Positions 46,596 through 55,648 of a DNA stretch of 64,000 bases are shown here, piece by piece (position 1 is the stretch's first letter; every line of letters starts with the position of its first letter). A program made the position numbers and the translations under genes. The notes below the pieces were generated by a model. It was not told where the DNA came from, searched no databases, and worked only from the letters and a program-made list of their open reading frames with translations. Source of the DNA: Microbacterium halophytorum (GTDB taxonomy: Bacteria > Actinomycetota > Actinomycetes > Actinomycetales > Microbacteriaceae); NCBI RefSeq assembly GCF_002970975.1, contig NZ_PNFA01000008.1, positions 1 to 64,000 on the forward strand, in the 5' to 3' direction.

Positions 46596-47392
46596 GCGCT
46601 CGTCGCCACCTGACCGGTCACGCCGCCCTCGTCGACGGGCCGTGCGGCGCCCCCGGAGGGCACGCCGATGCCGATGTCGATGAAGCCCTCGAGGCCCACG
46701 ACGACGCCGGACGCCGCCCCTGCCGCCTCGAGCGCGATCCGGATGCCGGGCGCGTACGCGGCCGCGGGATCGATCGTGTCGTGCACGACGGCGAGGCTCT
46801 CGCCGGGGCCGGAGAGGATCGTCTCCTGCTTCGCGACGATGCCGGGGCGGCGCAGGGAGTGCACCGGCACGCTCGCGACCTGCTGCCCGCGGGCCCTCTG
46901 GTCGGCGTGCGGCGCCTCGACCGGCTCGCGGCGCGCCGCGGCGATCATCTCGGCGGTCCGAACGGCCGTACCGCTGGGCGAGTCGATCTTGGTGTCGCGG
47001 TGCGTCTCGACGATCTCGGCGAACGGGAAGAACCGGGCCGCGGCCGAGGCGATCGCACTGCCGAGCACCGAGCCGAGGGAGAAGTTCGGGATGAAGACGG
47101 CGGCCGTGCCTGCGGCCTCGACGAGCGGGCCCACCGAGGCGATGCGCTCAGCGGACCAGCCGCTCGTGCCGACGACGACGGGCAGCCCGAGCTCCGTCGC
47201 GCGGCGCACCACGTCGATGCTGACGTGGGGAACCGACGCGTCGACGACGAGGTCGGCTCCCTCGAGCTCGGCGAAGTCGCTCGACGAACCGAGCACGGCG
47301 TGCACCTCGAAGCCGTCGTGCTCCTCGATCACCTGCCGGATGATCGAACCGAGCTTGCCGTTTCCGCCGACGAGGGCCACGCGTGCTGCCAT
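46592..47392 (-). CDS. dapB: 4-hydroxy-tetrahydrodipicolinate reductase
   Basis: A 266-residue NAD(P)H-dependent reductase: VALVGGNGKLGSIIRQVI nucleotide fold, VGTSGW, and the catalytic/substrate segment EIVETHRDTKIDSPSGTA (E-x2-HH-x3-K-D-x-PSGTA pattern, with HR replacing HH). Acts after DapA. ATG 47390-47392 lies six bases after TAGGAT (47399-47404), no SD. Confidence 0.94.
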   Translation of the reverse strand: MAARVALVGGNGKLGSIIRQVIEEHDGFEVHAVLGSSSDFAELEGADLVVDASVPHVSIDVVRRATELGLPVVVGTSGWSAERIASVGPLVEAAGTAAVFIPNFSLGSVLGSAIASAAARFFPFAEIVETHRDTKIDSPSGTAVRTAEMIAAARREPVEAPHADQRARGQQVASVPVHSLRRPGIVAKQETILSGPGESLAVVHDTIDPAAAYAPGIRIALEAAGAASGVVVGLEGFIDIGIGVPSGGAARPVDEGGVTGQVATSA

Positions 47393-47487
47393 GCGTCCAT
47401 CCTAGGCGGCAAGGGATCCCCCAGCGCGGCCGTACTGCGTTCTGCATGCGACGAGAACGCAGCCGACGCGGTGCTCGCCTCCGCCGG

Positions 47488-48090
47488 CTACACGAGGGCG
47501 TCTTCGGGGAGGCCGGTGCGCAGCTCGTAGGGCAGGTGGCCGAGGTCGTTGTGCGTGAGCAGCGTCCACGGCCTGCCGGGCTTCTGCCCGATCACCGTCA
47601 GACCGCAGTGCGCCTGGTTCAGCGTCATCCAGCGCCACTCCGGCATCTCGAGCACCTCGCGCACGAACCAGGAGATGACGAAGTTGTGGGTGATCAGCAG
47701 CTCGTGCACGTCTTCGTTCTTGCGCACGAGGAACTCGTTGACCGCATCGGCCATCTGCGCGCGGCCCGCGTCGATCTCGGCCTCGGTGTACGAGCCGAAG
47801 AACGGTTCGAAGGTGCTGGGGGTCTCCTCCGTCATCCCGGTCGGGACGCAGTCGAACAGCAGCGCGTGCGGCTGCGGATCCACCGCGGGGAGCCGCTCGG
47901 CCACGTACCGCGCCGTCTCGCTCGCCCGCTCCAGCGGCGAGTGCCAGACGGCGTCGAATCGGAGCCCCGAGAGCCGATCGGCGACGGCGGCCGCCTGCCG
48001 CTGCCCCCTGGCGGAGAGCGGGCCGTCCTCCAACCCGAACTCCGCGTCGCGGTGCTCGCCGTGACGGACGAGGTAGATGTAGTGCGTCAT
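47488..48090 (-). CDS. histidine phosphatase (phosphoglycerate-mutase superfamily)
   Basis: A 200-residue protein with the RHGE motif in YLVRHGEHRD, DAVWHSPLERASETA, and a late ITHNFVISWFV histidine. Likely a small-molecule or protein phosphatase; substrate unknown. ATG 48088-48090 has AGGAG upstream; the frame extension to 48258 overlaps DUF4287. Confidence 0.88.
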   Translation of the reverse strand: MTHYIYLVRHGEHRDAEFGLEDGPLSARGQRQAAAVADRLSGLRFDAVWHSPLERASETARYVAERLPAVDPQPHALLFDCVPTGMTEETPSTFEPFFGSYTEAEIDAGRAQMADAVNEFLVRKNEDVHELLITHNFVISWFVREVLEMPEWRWMTLNQAHCGLTVIGQKPGRPWTLLTHNDLGHLPYELRTGLPEDALV

Positions 48091-48211
48091 CCGCTCTTCT
48101 CCTGAACCGGTCTCGATCACAGCCGAGCGCATCGCTGCGCCGTGCCTCCACCCTATCGGGCGCCGGTGACGGCGGCGCGGACCGAAGGGAGATGCGGACG
48201 CCCGCGCGCCG

Positions 48212-48520
48212 TTACGCTGTCTCTTCGTCGGTGTGCTCGGGATTGGTGGCCCTGCCATCGAGCCACAGGATGTCGGAGGTGTCCGCGTGCGAACCGGCGG
48301 TGCCGACGTGCTTCGCGCTGATCTGCGGGCCCTTCGTGATCACGTGGACGAGCGCCATGCCGTAGCCGCGGGACAGGTCGTAGTCCGCCTTGAGCCACTC
48401 GAGGATGGGGGTCGCCCTGGTGTCGGGCCCGAAGCCCTTCTCCCGCGCGAGGTCGATGAACTGGCGAGGGGTGAGACCCGTCTTGGTCTCGATGTTGTCG
48501 AGGTATGCCTGGAACGACAT
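48212..48520 (-). CDS. DUF4287 domain protein
   Basis: A 102-residue protein of the DUF4287 family: SFQAYLDNIETKTGLTPRQFIDLAREKG, DTRATPILEWLKADYDLSRGYGMALVHVI. Function unknown. Nine bases after the cupin gene, same operon. Confidence 0.85.
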   Translation of the reverse strand: MSFQAYLDNIETKTGLTPRQFIDLAREKGFGPDTRATPILEWLKADYDLSRGYGMALVHVITKGPQISAKHVGTAGSHADTSDILWLDGRATNPEHTDEETA

Positions 48521-48529
48521 GGGTGGTCC

Positions 48530-48886
48530 CTATTCGAGGTCGGTCTGGATGATGACGGCGGACGCATGGATGCCGATCAGGCGCATCGTGCCGGTTCCCG
48601 TGTTGGCGAACTTGTGCGGAACGAAGGCCGGCCCCGTGACGGTGTCCCCCGAGGTCGCCGCGATCCGCGCGTCGCCGACGATGAAAGTGACATCGCCCTC
48701 CAGCACGACCCAGGTCTCGGGGTACGGGTGCCAGTGCAGCTTCGAGCCCTGGCCCGGCCGATTGTCGATGTAGAAGTACGAGACGCCCGCCCCGTGGTCC
48801 GCGCCCTCGAATCTTCGGCTGGGCCCGCCGCCGAGCCGGATGCGGTCCGGTTCGACGAGCGTGGGAGCGGCGAGTGATTCGACCAT
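48530..48886 (-). CDS. cupin-domain protein
   Basis: A 118-residue single cupin: motif 1 KLHWHPYPETWVVLEGDVTF (metal ligands HxH...E) and motif 2 PAFVPHKFANTG. Metal-binding small protein of unknown activity. AAGGAG before ATG 48884-48886. Upstream of the DUF4287 gene. Confidence 0.85.
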   Translation of the reverse strand: MVESLAAPTLVEPDRIRLGGGPSRRFEGADHGAGVSYFYIDNRPGQGSKLHWHPYPETWVVLEGDVTFIVGDARIAATSGDTVTGPAFVPHKFANTGTGTMRLIGIHASAVIIQTDLE

Positions 48887-49031
48887 GTTCAGCTCCTTCG
48901 CCGGTGTGCGCCCAGTCTTCCACGGATGACCGACATCGCCGAGACCTTCGTTCCGGCTCGGCGTCGTCAACGGCGCGAGCACGCCCACCGTCTCCTCGGC
49001 GCGGCGCCGTGACGCACAGGATCCGGAACGG

Positions 49032-50093
49032 CTATGCCGCCGCGCGGGTGAGCTCGGCCAGGTGCGTGCGCGACAGCGCGACGCCGACCCCCTGCACGAG
49101 CTCGTCGACGTGGCTCGGTTCGAACGCGTTGGCGATCGGCGCGACGACGGCAGGCTGCGCGCGCAGCCACGCGATTGCGACGGCGGCGTGCGGCACACCG
49201 AGCTCGCCGGCGATGCGGTCCATCGCCTTCAGGACCTTGGTGCCGCGCTTGTTCATCCGGCCGGCCAGCTGCGCTCCCCTGGTCGAGGCGGCCGCCTGCG
49301 CGCGCGAGCGGTGCATGCCCGTGAGGAACCCGTGCTCCAGTGGGTGCGACGGCGTCAGGACAATGCCCTGCGCCCGCGAGACGAGGCGCAGATCACCCTC
49401 GAAGTCTCTGCGCCGCATCGCGTTGTACGGCACGTCGATGACCGGGATGCGGGGATAGCCGGCCGAGGCCAGGATGCGCAGCTCGACGAGCTGATCGGCC
49501 GAGAGCCCGTACGCGCCGAAGGAGCGGACCTTCCCCGTCTCCACGAGCCAGTCCGCCGTGGCGAGGGCGTCCTCGAGCGGAACCGAGTCGAGTTCCGATG
49601 CGTCGAAGTAGGCGACGTCGATGCGGTCGGTGCCGAGCCGCTCGAGCGACGATTCGACAGCCCGCACCAGCGGCACCGAACCGAGCCCCGGGTGATCCGG
49701 ATGCCCGCCGATGCGCACACCCAGGACCGTCTCGTCGCGTACGCCCCGCTCTGCCAGCCAGCGGCCGATGATGTGCTCGCTGCGGCCGGCCGCGAAGCTG
49801 TCCGCCGTGTGGATCGCGTTGCCGCCGTGCTCGGCGTAGCGGTCGAGCACGGCGAAGCTCGCCTGCTGCCCGATCGTCCAGCCGAACTCTCCCCCGCCGA
49901 TCATCAGGCCGAACACCTCGAGGCCGGTCTCGCCGAGCGGCTCCCGCAGACTGCTTCCGATACCGGGGCCGATCGTCGGGATCGGGGCGGAGGGGTGCCC
50001 TGCGCGCTCGACCCTGGAGACGCGAGTGGGGGCGTCGGCGACCGCGGGGTGCTGCCAGGTGAGTCCTGGCATCCGGCGCGCGCTGTCCTGCAT
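49032..50093 (-). CDS. aldo-keto reductase fold protein lacking the catalytic tetrad
   Basis: A 353-residue protein with an AKR barrel (LGETGLEVFGLMIGGGEFGW, AVLDRYAEHGGNAIHTADSF..GRSEHIIGRWL, GKVRSFGAYGLSADQL). The usual IDTA..Y reads IHTADSF (Asp to His95, Tyr to Phe100), Lys becomes Arg127 and the active-site His becomes Asp164. All four catalytic positions are therefore changed, so it is probably not a reductase. NADP-loop features near the C-terminus remain. GGGAGGG precedes ATG 50091-50093. Confidence 0.8.
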   Translation of the reverse strand: MQDSARRMPGLTWQHPAVADAPTRVSRVERAGHPSAPIPTIGPGIGSSLREPLGETGLEVFGLMIGGGEFGWTIGQQASFAVLDRYAEHGGNAIHTADSFAAGRSEHIIGRWLAERGVRDETVLGVRIGGHPDHPGLGSVPLVRAVESSLERLGTDRIDVAYFDASELDSVPLEDALATADWLVETGKVRSFGAYGLSADQLVELRILASAGYPRIPVIDVPYNAMRRRDFEGDLRLVSRAQGIVLTPSHPLEHGFLTGMHRSRAQAAASTRGAQLAGRMNKRGTKVLKAMDRIAGELGVPHAAVAIAWLRAQPAVVAPIANAFEPSHVDELVQGVGVALSRTHLAELTRAAA

Positions 50094-50126
50094 GATCCCT
50101 CCCCGATCAGGCGCCACGATATCGCG

Positions 50127-50181
50127 GAAGGGGCCCGGATCCCCGTTCCGCCGCGGCGGAAACGGGGATCCGGGCCCCTTC
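50127..50181. terminator. terminator after pnp
   Basis: GAAGGGGCCCGGATCCCCGTT pairs exactly with 50161-50181, extended by inner CCGCC/GGCGG. It starts 15 bases past the pnp stop and can also serve the other strand. Confidence 0.85.
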
Positions 50182-50195
50182 GTTATCGAGTCGTA

Positions 50196-52445
50196 TTACT
50201 CGGCCGCCTCTTCGGCGACCTCGGCCTGCTCCTCGATGACCGGCTCGAGCGCGAGCTTGCCGCGGTCGTCGATCTCGGCGATCCGGACCAGAACCTTCTG
50301 ACCGACCGAGAGGACGTCCTCGACGTTCTCGACGCGCTTGCCGCCGTTCAGCTTGCGGATCTGCGTGACGTGCAGGCGTCCGTCCTTGCCCGGCAGCAGC
50401 GAGACGAAGGCGCCCGACGGGATGATCTTCACGACCGTGCCGAGGAACTGCTCGCCGACCTCGGGGTTGGTCGGGTTGGCGATCGCGTTCACCTGCGCGC
50501 GCGCCGCCTCGGCTGTCGGGCCGTCGGTCGCACCGATGTACACGGTGCCGTCGTCCTCGATCGAGACGGTCGCGCCCGTCTCGTCCTGGATCCCGTTGAT
50601 CGTCTTGCCCTTCGGGCCGATCAGCTCGCCGATCTTGTCGACGGGGATCTGCACGCTGATGACGCGGGGCGCCGTCGGCGCCATCTCGTCGGGGCTGTCG
50701 ATCGCCGAGTTCAGCACGTCGAGGATGCGCAGGCGCGCCTCCTTGGCCTGCGTCAGCGCACCCGTGAGGACCTCGCTGGGGAGGCCGTCGAGCTTCGTGT
50801 CGAGCTGGAGCGCCGTGACGAACTCGCTCGTGCCGGCGACCTTGAAGTCCATGTCGCCCAGGGCGTCCTCTGCACCGAGGATGTCGGTCAGCGCCGCGTA
50901 GCGGGTCTCGCCGTCCTTCTCCTCCGACACGAGGCCCATCGCGATGCCGGCGACGGGCGCGCGCAGCGGCACACCCGCGTTCAGCAGCGAGAGCGTCGAG
51001 GCGCAGACCGAGCCCATCGAGGTCGAGCCGTTCGATCCGAGGGCCTCGGAGACCTGGCGGATCGCGTAGGGGAACTCGTCGCGGCTGGGCAGCACCGGCA
51101 CGAGCGCGCGCTCGGCCAGGAAGCCGTGGCCGATCTCGCGGCGCTTCGGGCTGCCGACGCGGCCCGTCTCACCCGTCGAGTACGGCGGGAAGTTGTAGTG
51201 GTGCATGTAGCGCTTCGACGTCGTCGGCGACAGCGAGTCGATCTGCTGCTCCATCTTGAGCATGTTCAGCGTGGTGACGCCCATGATCTGGGTCTCGCCG
51301 CGCTGGAAGATGGCGGAGCCGTGCACGCGCGGGATGACCTGCACCTCGGCGTCGAGCGGACGGATGTCGGCGAGGCCGCGGCCGTCGATGCGGGCGCCCT
51401 CGGTGAGGATGCGACCGCGAACGATCTTCTTCGTGACCGACTTCCACGCCGCCGAGAACTCGAGCGGGGCCGCCGCGGGCAGCTCTTCGGCCTCGACCTT
51501 GGCGACCAGCTCCGCCTTGACGGCCGCCTTCAGCTCGTCGTCGGCGTTCTGGCGCTCGGCCTTGTCGGCGACCTGGTAGATCTTCTCCAGCTCGGCGAGG
51601 GCGCGACCCTCGACGAAGTCGTAGGTCTCGTCGCTGTACGCGGGGAACGTCGGGAACTCGAGCGGCTCCCTCGTCGAGCTGGCGGCCATGGTCGCCTGCG
51701 CCTCGACGAGCTGCTTGATGAACGGCTTGGCGGCCTCGAGGCCGCCCGCCACGACCTCTTCGTTCGGCTTCACGGCGCCGGCCTTGATGTGGTTCCAGCT
51801 GCCCTCGGTGGCCTCAGCCTCGACCATCATGATCGCGACCTCGCCGTTGTCGAGCACGCGGCCGGCGACCATCAGGTCGAAGACCGACTGCTCGACCTGC
51901 TCGGCGTTCGGGAACGCGACCCACTGGTCCTCGTGCGAGCCGTAGCCCGGGATGAGGGCGAGGCGGACGCCGGCGATCGGGCCGGAGAACGGCAGGCCGG
52001 AGATCTGCGTCGACGCCGAAGCCGCGTTGATCGCGAGGGCGTCGTAGAACTCGCCGGGCGCGATCGACAGGACCGTGATGACGACCTGGACCTCGTTGCG
52101 GAGGCCGCTGACGAACGACGGGCGCAGCGGCCGGTCGATCAGGCGGCAGACCAGGATCGCTTCGGTCGAGGGGCGGCCCTCGCGGCGGAAGAACGAGCCG
52201 GGGATCTTGCCTGCTGCGTACGAGCGCTCCTCGACGTCGACCGTCAGTGGGAAGAAGTCGAACCCTTCGCGCGGGTGCTTGCCGGCGCTGGTGGCCGACA
52301 GGAGCATGGTCTCTTCGTCGAGGTAGGCGGCGACGGAGCCCTGCGCCTGCTGGGCGAGTCGGCCGGTCTCGAAGCGGATGGTGCGGGTGCCGAAGCGGCC
52401 GTTGTCGAGAACGGCTTCAGCTGCGGTGATTTCAGGACCCTCCAA
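50196..52445 (-). CDS. pnp: polyribonucleotide nucleotidyltransferase, TTG start
   Basis: A 749-residue PNPase: two RNase PH domains with a helical linker, then KH ([21 protein letters not shown]) and S1 ([26 protein letters not shown]) RNA-binding domains. Phosphorolytic 3'-5' exonuclease and polymerase. The start is TTG 52443-52445 (encoding [18 protein letters not shown] next), with AAGGAG eight bases upstream; the frame to 52526 covers the leader RNA and lacks conservation. Confidence 0.97.
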   Translation of the reverse strand: MEGPEITAAEAVLDNGRFGTRTIRFETGRLAQQAQGSVAAYLDEETMLLSATSAGKHPREGFDFFPLTVDVEERSYAAGKIPGSFFRREGRPSTEAILVCRLIDRPLRPSFVSGLRNEVQVVITVLSIAPGEFYDALAINAASASTQISGLPFSGPIAGVRLALIPGYGSHEDQWVAFPNAEQVEQSVFDLMVAGRVLDNGEVAIMMVEAEATEGSWNHIKAGAVKPNEEVVAGGLEAAKPFIKQLVEAQATMAASSTREPLEFPTFPAYSDETYDFVEGRALAELEKIYQVADKAERQNADDELKAAVKAELVAKVEAEELPAAAPLEFSAAWKSVTKKIVRGRILTEGARIDGRGLADIRPLDAEVQVIPRVHGSAIFQRGETQIMGVTTLNMLKMEQQIDSLSPTTSKRYMHHYNFPPYSTGETGRVGSPKRREIGHGFLAERALVPVLPSRDEFPYAIRQVSEALGSNGSTSMGSVCASTLSLLNAGVPLRAPVAGIAMGLVSEEKDGETRYAALTDILGAEDALGDMDFKVAGTSEFVTALQLDTKLDGLPSEVLTGALTQAKEARLRILDVLNSAIDSPDEMAPTAPRVISVQIPVDKIGELIGPKGKTINGIQDETGATVSIEDDGTVYIGATDGPTAEAARAQVNAIANPTNPEVGEQFLGTVVKIIPSGAFVSLLPGKDGRLHVTQIRKLNGGKRVENVEDVLSVGQKVLVRIAEIDDRGKLALEPVIEEQAEVAEEAAE

Positions 52446-52509
52446 GGGGTGTCTCCTTCGATCGAGCCCGTGTCCGGCACGGGCATACGAGAGGAGCAGG
52501 AGCTTGAGG

Positions 52510-52610
52510 AGTTGCACGCTGGCCACCAGGAGAAGCCCACCGGATGCGCCACCCGGGAAGCCACTTCTAGGGACCAGCTCCTACGAACCTGCTCCGTGAT
52601 CTTTTCAGTT
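52510..52610 (-). ncRNA. Actino-pnp-like leader RNA
   Basis: The 5' region of pnp carries GAAAAGATCACGGAGCAGG, GTAGGAGCTGGTCCCTAG and GTGGCCAGC, which can pair (GCTGG with CCAGC) around a conserved-looking loop. It matches the position and general character of the Actino-pnp RNA motif described upstream of actinobacterial exonuclease genes. A second small hairpin (GCCCGTG/CACGGGC, about 52465-52485) lies nearer the start. Assigned from memory of the motif and position, not from a covariance search. Confidence 0.5.
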
Positions 52611-52660
52611 GTGCGTCCAGCCTATCAGCGGCCGCTTCCCCGGTCGCCGGGCGCCGCGCC

Positions 52661-54658
52661 CTATCGGGCGTCGGCGCCGTCGCGCGACGAGCCGCCCGCC
52701 CGCACCTCGACGTAGTCGCTGTGCTTCGGCAGCAGGCCGTCGCCCGCCGTGCGCCCGCGCACGCGGCGCCACACCCACGGGAGCGCGTGCTGCGTCACCC
52801 AGCGGCCGGAGGGCTCGTCCGCATCCTCGTGGAACGCGCGATCGAGTTCCGCGAGCCGCGGCGCGTCGCGCATCCCGAGCACCTCGGCCGCGCGGTAGGC
52901 GAGCATCCGGTGGCCGCTCGAGCGCAGATGCACCTTGTCGGCGGACCAGTGCCCCGTGTCGCCGAGCTCCGGCAGCGCGTCGGAATCGAGCAGCATCGCC
53001 CCATGCTCGTCGGCGATGCGGCGCAGCTCGCTCGCGTATGCCGCGAACCGGCGGGCGAACATCCGCGCGGCGAAGCGCCGCGGCAGGAACGGTGTGACGA
53101 GGAGCACGTCGATGCCCTCTGCGCGTAGGTGCACGACGGACCGCTCGAGCTCGGCCGCCAGCGCGTGCGGGTCGGCGGCGTGGCCGATCAGGTCGTTGTG
53201 CCCCATCAGGATCGACACCAGCTGCGGCCGCAGCTCGAGCGCCGCGGGCACCTGATCGCGCTCCAGATCGCGCACCCGGCGGCTGCGCACCGCGAGGTTC
53301 GCGAACCGGAAGGCCTCCCCCCGCGCGTGCTGCGCCAGCAGCATCGCGAGGCGGTCCGCCCAGCCGCGGTACTCGCCGTCCGGCACGCGCGACCCGTCGC
53401 AGAGACCCTCCGTGAGCGAGTCGCCGAGCGCGACGTACCGGTTCCAGCCGCCGCCCGCCGCGGCCTCCGGCTCACCCGCACGCCTGGCCGCGCGCGCCAT
53501 CGACGCGGCGTCCATCCGGCGCAGCCGCTCGGCCTCCTCGTAGCGCGCGACGAGCTGCTCGGTCAGCGCCGCCCACGTGCGATCCGCGACGCTGCCGCGC
53601 GCGGCCGCCGCGAACGAGGCGCGCTTGGTCTCGTCGCCCGTGAGGTCGGCGACCCTGGCCCTCAGGTCCGCGACGTCGCCGGGGCGGTACAGCCAGCCGT
53701 CGACGCTGGAGCGCACGAGGTCGACGGGGCCGCCGCGGCCGACCGCGACGACCGGAACACCCGACGCCAGCGCCTCCTGGACCGTCTGGCAGAACGTCTC
53801 GGACTCCCCCGGATGCACGAAGACGTCGAAGCTGGCGACGGCCTCCGCGAGCTGGACGCCACCCAGGAACCCCGTGAAGTGCGCATCGGGGAGCTCCCGC
53901 TCGAGCCTCTCGCGCTCGGGGCCGTCGCCGACGATCACGAGCTTCGTCCCCGGCACGTCCGCGAGCACCTTGAGGTCGTCGACCTGCTTCTCGGGCGCGA
54001 GCCGCCCGACATAGCCGACGATGCGCGTTCCGGATGCCGCGGGCTCCGCCGCGTCCGGCCCCAGGACGCCCTCCCGGAAGCCGGCGCTGCGGCGCTCCGG
54101 GCGGAAGCGCTCGGCGTCGACGCCGCGGCCCCAGCGGTGGAGGCGGTCGACGCCGAGGCCCGCGAGCTGCGCCTCGGCGTGCGACGACGGCGCAAGCGTC
54201 AGCGTCGCCCTGCGGTGCAGGCGCGCGATGTGCGCCTGCGCCAACGGCGCGGCCCCTGGTACGCCGTAGCGCTCGGCGTAGGAGATCACGTCGGTCTGGT
54301 AGATCGCGACCGTCGGGAGGCCGAGCGCATCGGCCGCGACCACGCCCTGCCAGCCGAGGACGGCCGGCGAGGCGAGATGCACGACGTCGGGTGCGAAGCC
54401 GGCCAGGATGCGCTTCAGCTGCGCGACGGGCGCCAGGGCGACCCTGACGTCCGGGTAGCTGGGCAGCGGCAGCGAGGCGAGGTACGTGGTCTCAGGCACA
54501 TCGATGCCCGCGACGTCTTCGGGTTGGCCCGGCGCCTTCGGGGCGACGACCAGGGTCTCGTGACCCATCTGCCGCAGGTGGTGCACGACCTGCAGAACGG
54601 AGCCCGTGACCCCGTTCATGTGAGGGAGGAACGATTCGGCGATGACCGCGATCCGCAT
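52661..54658 (-). CDS. fused GT4 glycosyltransferase and SGNH hydrolase
   Basis: A 665-residue protein. Residues 1-375 are a GT-B family 4 glycosyltransferase (N-terminus MRIAVIAESFLPHMNGV, VDAERFRP, GYVGRLAPEKQV, HPGESETFCQTVQEALASGVPVVA). Residues about 405-600 form a GDSL/SGNH hydrolase with Ser414 (GDSLTEG), Asn488 (GHND), and Asp574/His577 (DKVH). The two are joined by an Arg/Ala-rich linker without a stop. It probably glycosylates a lipid or wall molecule and removes an acyl group; substrates are unknown. Domain adjacency as separate genes is familiar, the single chain is less so. Confidence 0.88.
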   Translation of the reverse strand: MRIAVIAESFLPHMNGVTGSVLQVVHHLRQMGHETLVVAPKAPGQPEDVAGIDVPETTYLASLPLPSYPDVRVALAPVAQLKRILAGFAPDVVHLASPAVLGWQGVVAADALGLPTVAIYQTDVISYAERYGVPGAAPLAQAHIARLHRRATLTLAPSSHAEAQLAGLGVDRLHRWGRGVDAERFRPERRSAGFREGVLGPDAAEPAASGTRIVGYVGRLAPEKQVDDLKVLADVPGTKLVIVGDGPERERLERELPDAHFTGFLGGVQLAEAVASFDVFVHPGESETFCQTVQEALASGVPVVAVGRGGPVDLVRSSVDGWLYRPGDVADLRARVADLTGDETKRASFAAAARGSVADRTWAALTEQLVARYEEAERLRRMDAASMARAARRAGEPEAAAGGGWNRYVALGDSLTEGLCDGSRVPDGEYRGWADRLAMLLAQHARGEAFRFANLAVRSRRVRDLERDQVPAALELRPQLVSILMGHNDLIGHAADPHALAAELERSVVHLRAEGIDVLLVTPFLPRRFAARMFARRFAAYASELRRIADEHGAMLLDSDALPELGDTGHWSADKVHLRSSGHRMLAYRAAEVLGMRDAPRLAELDRAFHEDADEPSGRWVTQHALPWVWRRVRGRTAGDGLLPKHSDYVEVRAGGSSRDGADAR

Positions 54659-54795
54659 GCCACCAGAATCCCGGATGCCGCGGCCCCGCCGGCGCCGAAC
54701 TCGGCCGGATCACGCAGAGTTCACCGGATGTGCCCCTGGCGTTCGCGATCGCGCGGCACGCGCACGCGGCTCCGCACCGCGCTATGCTCGGCGGC

Positions 54796-54978
54796 ATGGC
54801 TTCCGACGATGACGACGACGTCAGCACGACCGACGAGATGAAGCGCAAGTTCCGCGAGGCGCTCGACAAGAAGAACGCGCGGCAGCGCAGCGGCGAGGCC
54901 CACCTCGACGGCGATTCCGCGATCCACGAGAAGCACGACGCGCATACGCAGCGCCAGTTCCGCCGCAAGAGCGGCTGA
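54796..54978 (+). CDS. small charged protein, DUF5302-like
   Basis: A 60-residue, highly charged protein (MASDDDDDVSTTDEMKRKFR, NARQRSGEAHLDGDSAIHEK, RRKSG end) resembling the actinobacterial DUF5302 family; probably disordered or helical, function unknown. ATG 54796 is seven bases after TATGCT (54783-54788), a near-consensus -10, so the mRNA is likely leaderless. Divergent from the GT4 gene. Confidence 0.8.
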   Translation: MASDDDDDVSTTDEMKRKFREALDKKNARQRSGEAHLDGDSAIHEKHDAHTQRQFRRKSG

Positions 54979-55000
54979 ACCCGGGCCGCGCGCCCCGCCG

Positions 55001-55648
55001 TCAGCGGTTCGGCAGCTCCGTGAGCAGGTCGGCGAAGCTGCCGGCTCCGTTCATGTAGGCCTCGGGGCTGAACGGGTCGGGCTTGCGCGCCGCCGCACCG
55101 CCGGCGAGCCGATCGGCGAGCTCCCCGGCGGCGCGGTCGATGCGCTGCTGCAGCGGCGCGACGCCGTCGGCCCCCGCTCCCCAGTCCTCCGCTGAGGCGA
55201 AGACGGCGGTCGTCACGGGCTCGGCGTGCAGGTAGGTGAACAGCGGCCGGATGGCGTAGTCGAGCGCCAACGAGTGCCGCGGCGTGCCCGCCGTCGCCGA
55301 GATCAGGATGGGCTTGCCCTCGAGCACGTCGCGGTCGAGGGCGTCGATCCAGCTCTTGAACAGCCCCGAGTAGCTCGTCGAGAAGATCGGCGTCGCAACG
55401 ATCACGGCGTCGGCGCTGGCGATCACCCCGTTCATCTCGGCGAGCGGCTTCGGGGCGAAGCCCGTGAGCAGGTTGTTCGTGATGTCGTGCGCCACGTCGC
55501 GCAGCTCGAACGTGCGCGCCTCGCGGTCGGTGATGCCCCGCGATTCGAGCTCGGCGAGGACCGCATACACGATCCTGTCGGCGAGCGTACGGGTCGACGA
55601 CGGCGTGCTCAGGCCCGCCGAGACGACCGCCAGCGAAGTCGTCGTCAT
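55001..55648 (-). CDS. NAD(P)H-dependent FMN reductase (CE1759-type)
   Basis: A 215-residue flavodoxin-like reductase: VVSAGLSTPSSTRTLADRIV, ASADAVIVATPIFSTSYSGLFKSWIDALDRDVLEGKPILISATAGTPRHSLALDY. Supplies reduced FMN to the monooxygenase encoded just upstream; the ATGA overlap and the known LLM-duo arrangement support this. Confidence 0.88.
   Translation of the reverse strand: MTTTSLAVVSAGLSTPSSTRTLADRIVYAVLAELESRGITDREARTFELRDVAHDITNNLLTGFAPKPLAEMNGVIASADAVIVATPIFSTSYSGLFKSWIDALDRDVLEGKPILISATAGTPRHSLALDYAIRPLFTYLHAEPVTTAVFASAEDWGAGADGVAPLQQRIDRAAGELADRLAGGAAARKPDPFSPEAYMNGAGSFADLLTELPNR

Noticed and set aside
54658..54680. Leaderless -10 box for the GT4-SGNH and FKBP genes
   Set aside because: Only GATTCT-like and TTGGAT hexamers are present at that spacing; they do not fit TANNNT, so I left them out of the count.
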